Of a stretch of 64,000 bases of DNA, positions 58,519 to 64,000 are shown one piece after another. The notes beneath the pieces are model-generated. The model was not told the DNA's origin and did no database searches. It was given only the letters and a program-made list of their open reading frames with translations. A program made the translations under genes and the position numbers. Positions within the stretch are counted from its first letter, which is position 1, and every line of letters starts with the position of its first letter. Origin of the DNA: CAZVLQ01 sp964628185 (lineage in GTDB: Bacteria; Pseudomonadota; Zetaproteobacteria; Mariprofundales; Mariprofundaceae); NCBI GenBank assembly GCA_964628185.1, contig CAZVLQ010000005.1:35110-99109 (forward strand). The letters are read 5' to 3'.

Positions 58519-59529
58519 ATGCGGATTCTCGGTATTGAAACATCATGTGATGAAACAGCGGCGGCCATCCTTGAGAATCGGGATAGCCGCCACCATATCC
58601 TGTCCGAGCGTATCGCCTCGCAGGTTTCAATTCATGCAAAATACGGCGGCGTGGTACCGGAAATCGCCTCGCGCGAGCATCTGGAGCAACTGCCGCCCAT
58701 GGTGGACGCAGTCATGGATGAGGCGGGGCTGGCATGGTGCAATCTGGATGCCATCGCCGTGACCGCCGGGCCGGGCCTGATGGGGGCCCTGCTGGTTGGC
58801 GTTTCCTATGCCCGTGCGGCGGGACTGGTCAACGGGATCCCGGTGATTCCCATCCACCACCTGGAAGGCCATCTGTTCACCCCCGGCCTGGCCGGGGAAT
58901 TGCCGGCATTTCCCTTTGTGACGCTGCTGGTTTCCGGCGGCCATACCCTGCTCATTCGCGTGAACGGTCTCGGCCGCTATGCCCTGCTCGGCCAGACGCT
59001 TGATGATGCGGCGGGTGAGTGTTTCGACAAGTGCGCCCGTTTGCTCGACCTCCCCTATCCCGGCGGCCCGGCCATCGCCGGACTGGCGAAGGACGGCGAT
59101 CCCGGTCGTTTCAGCCTGCCGCGACCGATGCTCGGAAAACAGAATCTGGATTTCAGTTTCTCGGGCCTCAAAACAGCCCTGATGTACACGATCCGGAATC
59201 TGGGCCGAATGGACGGACGGATGCGTTCGGACCTCGCCGCGGGGGTTGAACTGGCCATCTGTGAGGTGCTGGTCAAAAAGGCCTTGCGCGCCTGCGCCCG
59301 GGAACGTATCCCGCGTCTGGTCGTTGCCGGCGGCGTTGCCGCCAACGAATGCCTGCAAAAGCTGTTGCTCCGGCATACGGCCCGGTCCGGTCCGGTCCTG
59401 TTTTTTCCTCGGGCCGAGCATTGCACCGATAATGCCGCCATGATCGCCTATGCGGGATTTTTACGCCAAAGGCACGGTCTGGCGATTCCACCGGAGTGGG
59501 ACGCCCGGCCGCGCTGGCCCCTGGGATGA
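58519..59529 (+). CDS. tsaD: tRNA N6-adenosine threonylcarbamoyltransferase TsaD
   Basis: Transfers threonylcarbamoyl from TC-AMP to A37 of ANN-decoding tRNAs, within the TsaBDE complex. The 336-residue protein has ILGIETSCDETAAAI, the KYGGVVPEIASREHLE motif, VTAGPGLMGALLVG, and the metal-binding histidines His113 and His117 in IHHLEGHLFTPGL. LLVSGGHTLL, LDDAAGECFDKCARLL with YPGGPAIAGLA, and VVAGGVAANECLQ complete it. AGGAG lies about 12 bp upstream of the ATG. It is probably a separate unit from hyuAB, as no functional tie is known. Confidence 0.96.
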   Translation: MRILGIETSCDETAAAILENRDSRHHILSERIASQVSIHAKYGGVVPEIASREHLEQLPPMVDAVMDEAGLAWCNLDAIAVTAGPGLMGALLVGVSYARAAGLVNGIPVIPIHHLEGHLFTPGLAGELPAFPFVTLLVSGGHTLLIRVNGLGRYALLGQTLDDAAGECFDKCARLLDLPYPGGPAIAGLAKDGDPGRFSLPRPMLGKQNLDFSFSGLKTALMYTIRNLGRMDGRMRSDLAAGVELAICEVLVKKALRACARERIPRLVVAGGVAANECLQKLLLRHTARSGPVLFFPRAEHCTDNAAMIAYAGFLRQRHGLAIPPEWDARPRWPLG

Positions 59530-59604
59530 TGGCCCTTCGTTTCCGCAAGGCGGGAGAGGCAGCTGCGGGCAGACGTTCACGCCTGTTGCGTGTCGCACGC
59601 TGAC

Positions 59605-60756
59605 ATGACAACAATTGCGCTGCTGACTACCTCGTTTTCTGATTCCGGCAGCGGGCGGGAAGCCGCCGGGTCGTTTGTCGAGGATGTGGCGCTGGCGTTG
59701 TCCCGGCAAGTGGATATCCATGTGATCGCACCGGCCGCCGGACATTCACTCACAACAAGGGAGCGGCTGACCATTCACAGATTCGCCGTTCCCAGGCTGC
59801 CCTTGTCGTTACTGAAGCCCCGTCATCCCGCCCACTGGAAAGCCATCATCCAAACTGTACGAAGCGGGCAGAATGCGGTATCCGCACTGGTTCGGGACGA
59901 CGCGGTTGATCACATGCTTGCCCTCTGGGCGCTGCCGAGTGGATGGTGGGCGCGTAATGCCTGGCTGCGTACGGGCATCCCTTACTCGACGTGGGCTCTG
60001 GGCAGTGATATCTGGACAACGGGCCGCATCCCCCTGCTTCGTTCCTTGCTGAGAAGCGTGCTTCGGGACAGCCGGAACCGGTTTGCCGACGGCCGGCTGC
60101 TGGCGGATGAAGTCGGGAAGATTTCCGGCATGGACTGCTCATTTCTTCCCAGTGCGCGAAACTGTCCCGCGGCTGAAAAAAAACGCCTGGCAGACCGCCC
60201 GCCCTATCGGCTGGCGTTTCTCGGGCGCTGGCATCCGAACAAGGGGATCGATCTGCTGTTTGACGCGCTTGACGGGCTTACGAACGAGGACTGGCAGCGC
60301 ATTCTGGAAATTCGCATTTGTGGCGGTGGCCCGTTGCACAACCTTGTGCATGAACGGGCGGCAAGGCTGACAGCCGCCGGCCGGCCCGTGAACATCGAAG
60401 GATATTTGCACAGGGCAAAAGCGGCCGCATTGCTGCAACGGGCGGATTATCTTATGTTGCCTTCAAGAATTGACAGCATTCCCGTGGTTTTTTCGGACGC
60501 CATGAAATCGCTGACGCCGGTGATTTGCACGCCGGTCGGAGATTTTCCGCGCCTGCTGTCCGAGGCGCCGGTGGGGATTATGGCGGCGGGGATCGGCGGT
60601 GGCCCCTTCACTGACGCCATTCACCTGGCCCTGCAAACGCCGCCGCGAACGTTTGCAGGGGGTCTGCCCCGCCTGGCTGTGAATTTTGACGTGAACCGTA
60701 TCGCGGAAGAGATTCTCCGCCGTTGCCTGGGCTCGCCCTTTACACACAAGGCATAG
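59605..60756 (+). CDS. GT4-type glycosyltransferase
   Basis: GT-B-fold glycosyltransferase of 383 residues from ATG 59605 (GTG 59590 is in frame). The N-terminal acceptor domain begins TTIALLTTSFSDSGSGREAA with the Gly-rich loop seen in GT4 enzymes. The C-terminal donor domain has RLAFLGRWHPNKGIDLLFDA, ICGGGPL, NIEGYLHRAKAAALLQRADY and MLPSRIDSIPVVFSDAMKSL, where the Glu of the usual E-x7-E motif is replaced by Asp. CTPVGDFPRLL follows. Its start region overlaps a degenerate copy of the 27-bp repeat (about 59580-59604). The acceptor is unknown; the downstream epimerase-like gene suggests a cell-envelope sugar role. Confidence 0.82.
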   Translation: MTTIALLTTSFSDSGSGREAAGSFVEDVALALSRQVDIHVIAPAAGHSLTTRERLTIHRFAVPRLPLSLLKPRHPAHWKAIIQTVRSGQNAVSALVRDDAVDHMLALWALPSGWWARNAWLRTGIPYSTWALGSDIWTTGRIPLLRSLLRSVLRDSRNRFADGRLLADEVGKISGMDCSFLPSARNCPAAEKKRLADRPPYRLAFLGRWHPNKGIDLLFDALDGLTNEDWQRILEIRICGGGPLHNLVHERAARLTAAGRPVNIEGYLHRAKAAALLQRADYLMLPSRIDSIPVVFSDAMKSLTPVICTPVGDFPRLLSEAPVGIMAAGIGGGPFTDAIHLALQTPPRTFAGGLPRLAVNFDVNRIAEEILRRCLGSPFTHKA

Positions 60757-60788
60757 GTGAAAAAGAAAGGAAAAGGTAGTATTGCGAT

Positions 60789-61664
60789 ATGAACAATCAA
60801 TCGTGCACCCTCCTGATTCTCGGATGCGGTTATATCGGTGAACGGCTGGCTGCGGCCTGTATCGAGGAAGGCATGCGGGTGATCGGAAGCACGCGCAGCA
60901 GGGAGCGTGCGAGAACACTGGAACGGTTGGGCATCGAGGCAACCGTGGTTGCTTCACCTTCTGATTTGCCGGACGAGTTACTGGCAAGGGTGGACAGGAT
61001 CGTGGATTCTGTTCCGTTGACCCGCAGCGAACGGGGCATGCATGCCTCGCAACCGGCATGGCTGCCGGTAGTCACCCCGAAACTGGCACGCCTCGAATGG
61101 GCCGGTTACCTTTCAGCGACGAGCGTTTACGGCGATGCGCATGGCGCCTGGGTGGATGAGGCCGATTCCTGCAAGCCGACAAGCGAGCGGGGGGCGCAGC
61201 GATTGCTGGCCGAAAAGGCGTGGCGACAATCGGGTTTACCGGCGGAGATTTTCCGGCTTGCCGGGATTTACGGGCCGGAGCGGAACATCATTTCCAGGCT
61301 GCGAGCCGGGGGATACGAAGCGGTGCGATGGCAGCCGCCGCACTGGTCCAGCCGTATCCATGTGGATGATATCATCGCGGCGATTCTGGCTGCGATGCGA
61401 CATCCGGGACCGGGCCGGATTGTCAATCTTGCCGATGATTTGCCGCTGTCGCACGCCGATTATGTTCAGGAAGTTGCACGCATGGCCGCTGCGCCGGCGC
61501 CGGTCATCCTGACTTCCGAAGAAGGCCGGCTGCGGCTATCGCCCGCACAGATGGTTTTCTTTTCCGACAACAAGCGGGTCTGCAATCGCCTGCTGCACAG
61601 GGAACTGTTGCCAAAACTGAAATATCCTGATTTTCGACAGGGGATTGCCTCGCTACTGGACTAA
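60789..61664 (+). CDS. NAD(P)-binding epimerase/dehydratase-like protein, YeeZ type
   Basis: Extended-SDR-like Rossmann protein, 291 residues. The nucleotide-binding motif is LLILGCGYIGERLAAACIEE (GxGxxG). The active-site-like strand LSATSVYGDAHGAWVDEAD follows, with TSER instead of the YxxxK normally found four to eight residues later (GAQRLLAEKAW). EIFRLAGIYGPERN, RIHVDDIIAAILAAM, IVNLADDLPLSHADYV and RVCNRLLHRELL complete it. This is the pattern of YeeZ-type SDRs, with a degraded catalytic Tyr, so it may bind rather than convert a sugar nucleotide. It lies 32 bp after the GT4 gene. Confidence 0.75.
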   Translation: MNNQSCTLLILGCGYIGERLAAACIEEGMRVIGSTRSRERARTLERLGIEATVVASPSDLPDELLARVDRIVDSVPLTRSERGMHASQPAWLPVVTPKLARLEWAGYLSATSVYGDAHGAWVDEADSCKPTSERGAQRLLAEKAWRQSGLPAEIFRLAGIYGPERNIISRLRAGGYEAVRWQPPHWSSRIHVDDIIAAILAAMRHPGPGRIVNLADDLPLSHADYVQEVARMAAAPAPVILTSEEGRLRLSPAQMVFFSDNKRVCNRLLHRELLPKLKYPDFRQGIASLLD

Positions 61665-61672
61665 CGGCAACA

Positions 61673-61846
61673 CTATGTTGTGGTTATCAGCACCCTGCGA
61701 CGCGTCCAGCGCTTTTCCTGAATTGCCCGCATGCAGGACTGTTCATCCTCATAGTGCTCAACGGACAGGCGCAGCATACGACCCATGATCCAGCGGCCGA
61801 CGTAGTATCCGTAGCTGTTATGCATACACATGTATTTCCAGTCCAT
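61673..61846 (-). CDS. Small 57-residue protein under a likely FNR-type promoter
   Basis: Reads MDWKYMCMHNSYGYYVGRWI, then MGRMLRLSVEHYEDEQ, and ends RRRVLITTT. It is Tyr-, Met- and Arg-rich, with no obvious signal peptide or family. GAGGATGA lies eight to nine bases before the ATG at 61846. A perfect FNR box is centred ~73 bp upstream, with a CAAAAT -10 candidate (61885-61890) at class II spacing. An overlapping frame at 61687-61911 is less convincing, as it lacks this ribosome-binding-site match. It converges on the SDR gene, 8 bp away. Confidence 0.5.
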   Translation of the reverse strand: MDWKYMCMHNSYGYYVGRWIMGRMLRLSVEHYEDEQSCMRAIQEKRWTRRRVLITTT

Positions 61847-61912
61847 CGTTGTTCATCCTCATGTAGCCGTCGGGTATGCGTCTGATTTTGGGCACGCCCC
61901 GAAAATATCACC

Positions 61913-61926
61913 TTGATTCAGATCAA
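61913..61926 (-). promoter_or_regulatory. FNR/ANR-type box, perfect consensus
   Basis: TTGATTCAGATCAA equals the TTGAT-N4-ATCAA consensus. On the minus strand its centre lies ~41 bases before a predicted start at about 61879, with CAAAAT as -10, which is class II activator spacing for the small gene at 61673-61846. The rest of the 269-bp gap 61847-62115 shows no other recognisable feature. Confidence 0.6.
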
Positions 61927-62115
61927 ACGCCTCAAAACCCAAGCATATTTTGTGCCAGATCAGGCAGTTGGCTGCGGTTGTGAAACGTCATAGCCATTGT
62001 ATCGGCGTACTGCCCGACAACTTGAGGCGCGCATAGCCTGCATGATTCGTTGCGGACAAAGGCACGGGTCAGGAGCGCGGAAGCATTTATGAATCAGGCA
62101 GGCTAGCATTGGCGC

Positions 62116-62490
62116 ATGAACGCCGGTGAATTCCAGAGCATGGCCGAAGCCGCTTACGCGGCGCTGCCTGAACGTTTCGTGCAAGCCATCGAGAATGTTG
62201 TGATCATCACGGAAGCATTTCCGGACGATGCCACGCTGCGTCGTATGCGGGTGGATTCTTCCAGTGATCTGCTGGGCCTGTACCAGGGCTGGCCGCTGCC
62301 GGAGCGCGGCAGTGCTTACGCGGGGCAAGCGCCGGACATGATTTGTTTGTTTCGAGAGCCCATTCTCGATTATTGCCGGCGGCATGGAGAGGACGTGGCG
62401 CACTGCATTCGCCATGTGCTTGTCCATGAGATCGGCCATTACTTCGGGTTTTCGGACAGGGAAATGGCAGCGATCGAAAATGCGCCGTGA
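62116..62490 (+). CDS. Zincin-like metallopeptidase family protein (DUF1025-type)
   Basis: Small metallopeptidase-fold protein of 124 residues. The zinc motif is VLVHEIGHYFGFSD, i.e. HExxH at His104 and His108 with Asp as a possible third ligand region. Upstream landmarks are AYAALPERFVQAIENVVIIT and LLGLYQGWPLPERGS, with MICLFREPILDYC; these match the zincin_1 family. Function is not established; some members are encoded next to translation or division genes. No good Shine-Dalgarno is visible. It converges on the FmdB-type gene; a terminator hairpin lies between. Confidence 0.85.
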   Translation: MNAGEFQSMAEAAYAALPERFVQAIENVVIITEAFPDDATLRRMRVDSSSDLLGLYQGWPLPERGSAYAGQAPDMICLFREPILDYCRRHGEDVAHCIRHVLVHEIGHYFGFSDREMAAIENAP

Positions 62491-62498
62491 GCACGCAT

Positions 62499-62531
62499 AA
62501 AACCCGGCAGGCGGCGCCCTGGCCTGCCCGG
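62499..62531 (-). terminator. Intrinsic terminator of the FmdB-type gene
   Basis: On the minus strand a stem of CCGGGCAGGC with its partner GCCTGCCGG (one bulged base) is followed directly by TTTT. It lies 6 bp after the stop codon at 62537. In the plus direction there is no T-run, so it acts mainly on the minus strand. Confidence 0.6.
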
Positions 62532-62536
62532 CTCCG

Positions 62537-62761
62537 TTAGTGACAGGCCGGGCAGGCGCCTGCACCGCAAGCGGGCACCGGTGAGCATGGTGCGGCGCCA
62601 CAGGCGGTATCGGGTGCACCGGAACCCACCGCATGTGCGGAAAGCAGCCTGCTCAACGTCTGACTGCCGCAAACAGGGCAGCGCGCCCTTTCTTCCCGGT
62701 TCAGCAGCAGCGTTTCAAATTCATTGGCGCACTCTTGACAGCGGTATTCATATATCGGCAT
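62537..62761 (-). CDS. FmdB-family zinc-ribbon protein with Cys-rich tail
   Basis: Small zinc-ribbon protein, 74 residues from ATG 62761. The N-terminus MPIYEYRCQECANEFETLL and ARCPVCGSQTLSRLL form the four-Cys ribbon of the FmdB family (Cys8, Cys11 and the CPVC pair). The tail is unusually rich in Cys, Ala and Pro (CGAAPCSPVPACGAG, then ACPACH). The exact role is unknown; relatives were linked to expression of formamidase. The longer in-frame start at 62794 is less typical. It is followed by an intrinsic terminator. Confidence 0.88.
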   Translation of the reverse strand: MPIYEYRCQECANEFETLLLNREERARCPVCGSQTLSRLLSAHAVGSGAPDTACGAAPCSPVPACGAGACPACH

Positions 62762-62819
62762 TTTTTCTCCTCTGGCACGATCCGGGACGGCCATGCAGCC
62801 GTGACAGGTGGACTACATA

Positions 62820-64000
62820 ATGATAAGGGCGCCTGAAGACTACGGCAACATCAATCTGTTAGCATCTCCTGTCGAAGGGGGTATTGAGGCAGGCGGGCGT
62901 GTTGAAGGGGATTTTCAGGAAGTGATTCGGGAGACACTTTTGCGCCCCGTAAAGGAGCGGGGCCTTTCCGGTGTGCGGTTGATGGCTTTGACGGGTATGC
63001 ACTGCTTACCATCACTGCCATTACTTTGTGTACTGCTGCTGTCTGTTTTGATGCTGCCGCTTCCTGCTCAGGCCGCGCTCATTACATGGACGGGTGCAGT
63101 TGACAGCAACTGGAACAATCCGGACAACTGGGCGCCGGCGCATGTACCGAGACCGGGGGATGCAGTCACCATCCCGGCTACAGCCAGGCCGGCGGTTCTA
63201 ACGGCGCCCGCCTCGGCCGCCAGCCTGACAATCAATGGCGGCGGCACGCTCAGGCTGAACAGTCAGTCTTTCACGGTCAACGGCAATCTGACGGTCTTCT
63301 CAAACTACACAAAGGGTCTGCGGATGAACAATGCCGCGGATGTGTTGACGGTGAAAGGCGACGCTTCATTCTCCGTATCCGGCCTTGTACAGAACGTCAA
63401 CAACCTGACGGCGGGCGTTATGCATCTGCATGGTGATTTGACCACGGACAATGCTTCACGTTTTATTTCCGCCGGCACGCACAAGGTGGTATTTGACGGC
63501 ACCGCGTTGCAGACCGTGACCTTCAACGGCGGCTCGGGCGCCGGTAATAACCACTTCAATGATGTCGAGATCAGCAACCCCGCCGGGGTGACCTTTGCCA
63601 GCAACACCTATGTGCTGGGGCAGTTGACGCTTGTAAGCGGCGGCGTGCTGAATCAGGCCGGCACACTGGGCGTGTATTATACGGCCAGGATGCCGGCGGT
63701 TGCGGCCGATACCACATACAATGTGGTGAATACGCATGTAGCCGGGGTTCTGGGCATGACCGCGGACCTGACGCTCCCGCTGGCTACGGACAACCTGATT
63801 GTTGATGGCAGCCAAACCCTGAGTCTGAACGGATACACATTGACAATCGGAGGCAACCTTACGGTCTTCGTAAACGACACAAAAGGCCTGCGGATGAACA
63901 AGGCCGCGGATGTGTTGACGGTGAACGGCGACGCCTCGTTTTTCGTATCAGGCATTATCCAGGACAGCGGCAACCTGACGGCGGGGGTGATACACCTGCA
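62820..64000 (+). CDS. Large secreted repeat protein, 5' part (runs off the window)
   Basis: The frame is open from ATG 62820 to the window end without a stop. The likely translation start is ATG 62982 (or GTG 62973, ATG 62997), which gives a signal peptide: hydrophobic LPLLCVLLLSVLMLPLPAQA with cleavage after AQA. The mature region begins LITWTGAVDSNWNNPDNWAP, then VPRPGDAVTIPATA, a motif seen at the head of surface proteins of the autotransporter/adhesin kind. A unit of ~190 residues repeats: NLTVFSNYTKGLRMNNAADV and NLTVFVNDTKGLRMNKAADV start 570 bp apart (63285, 63855). Long beta-strand-rich repeats suggest a beta-helix adhesin or surface-layer protein. Confidence 0.7.
   Translation, partial: MIRAPEDYGNINLLASPVEGGIEAGGRVEGDFQEVIRETLLRPVKERGLSGVRLMALTGMHCLPSLPLLCVLLLSVLMLPLPAQAALITWTGAVDSNWNNPDNWAPAHVPRPGDAVTIPATARPAVLTAPASAASLTINGGGTLRLNSQSFTVNGNLTVFSNYTKGLRMNNAADVLTVKGDASFSVSGLVQNVNNLTAGVMHLHGDLTTDNASRFISAGTHKVVFDGTALQTVTFNGGSGAGNNHFNDVEISNPAGVTFASNTYVLGQLTLVSGGVLNQAGTLGVYYTARMPAVAADTTYNVVNTHVAGVLGMTADLTLPLATDNLIVDGSQTLSLNGYTLTIGGNLTVFVNDTKGLRMNKAADVLTVNGDASFFVSGIIQDSGNLTAGVIHL

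Noticed and set aside
61687..61911. Alternative 74-codon frame overlapping the small FNR-linked gene
   Set aside because: The 57-codon frame in another phase has the ribosome-binding site and better promoter spacing.
1..64000. A genomic island, prophage or defence system
   Set aside because: No integrase, transposase, phage structural gene, restriction, toxin-antitoxin or CRISPR-Cas gene was recognised; nearly all genes are core metabolism, repair or envelope functions with similar base composition.

Overview
The window is a chromosomal segment, about 58-60 % GC by eye, from a Gram-negative proteobacterium. It is dense with single-copy housekeeping genes. I see no transposase, integrase, phage gene, rRNA or CRISPR array. 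HemX/HemY, ZapD, SlyX, BioC/BioH, EngB, LipA/LipB and a type IV pilin fit the beta/gamma/zeta group of Proteobacteria. HemJ rather than HemG, the argD-argF-argG order, and a trpF-trpB-trpA-(cAMP phosphodiesterase)-accD-folC run lean towards an early-branching lineage such as Zetaproteobacteria or Acidithiobacillia. That placement is an inference of low certainty.

Layout. 0-3 kb: biotin operon bioF-bioH-bioC-bioD (minus strand, bioD cut by the window edge). 3-11 kb: comF, grxC, recQ, a heme block hemD-hemB-hemX-hemY, and the iron-sulfur/redox pair grxD-bolA. 11-20.5 kb: an OmpR-type two-component system, a PolB-like exonuclease, an apparently exported DUF255 protein, pckA, lipA, xthA and engB. 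20.7-25.8 kb: dusB-ntrB-ntrC-slyX, an aminotransferase and a Rof-like small protein. 26-30.6 kb: hemJ, cytochrome b561 and argD-argF-argG. 30.8-36.5 kb: trpF-trpB-trpA-PDE-accD-folC. 36.5-42.3 kb: a His/Tyr-rich exported protein, psd-pssA-ilvI-ilvH and a double cyclic-nucleotide-binding protein. 42.3-50.2 kb: a minus-strand run from a type IV pilin through a DUF2723 glycosyltransferase, a GT39-like enzyme, GT2, an acetyltransferase, a flippase-like protein and lipB. 50.3-64 kb: ilvC, two tRNAs, zapD, maf, nth, a PilP-like protein, hyuA-hyuB, tsaD, a GT4 enzyme, a Rossmann epimerase, a small FNR-box-associated gene, a zincin, an FmdB-type zinc ribbon and the start of a large secreted repeat protein that runs off the end.

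What is unusual. (1) A dispersed, transposase-less element of 244 bp has 19-bp terminal inverted repeats (CCCGTATATTGCATGAAGG). There are three full copies (25772, 53193, 54685), one internally deleted copy (26491), one diverged fragment (47504) and solo ends (10294, 35312). Several copies touch stop codons of neighbouring genes. (2) The DUF2723 gene takes its stop codon and last residues from one of these fragments, and its Shine-Dalgarno and start codon lie in another inverted repeat. (3) A perfect FNR box lies upstream of a 57-residue gene. (4) A good sigma-54 -24/-12 site precedes the pilin gene. (5) A histidine kinase lacks the conserved Thr/Asn four residues after its phospho-acceptor His. 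(6) The terminal open frame carries a ~190-residue repeat.
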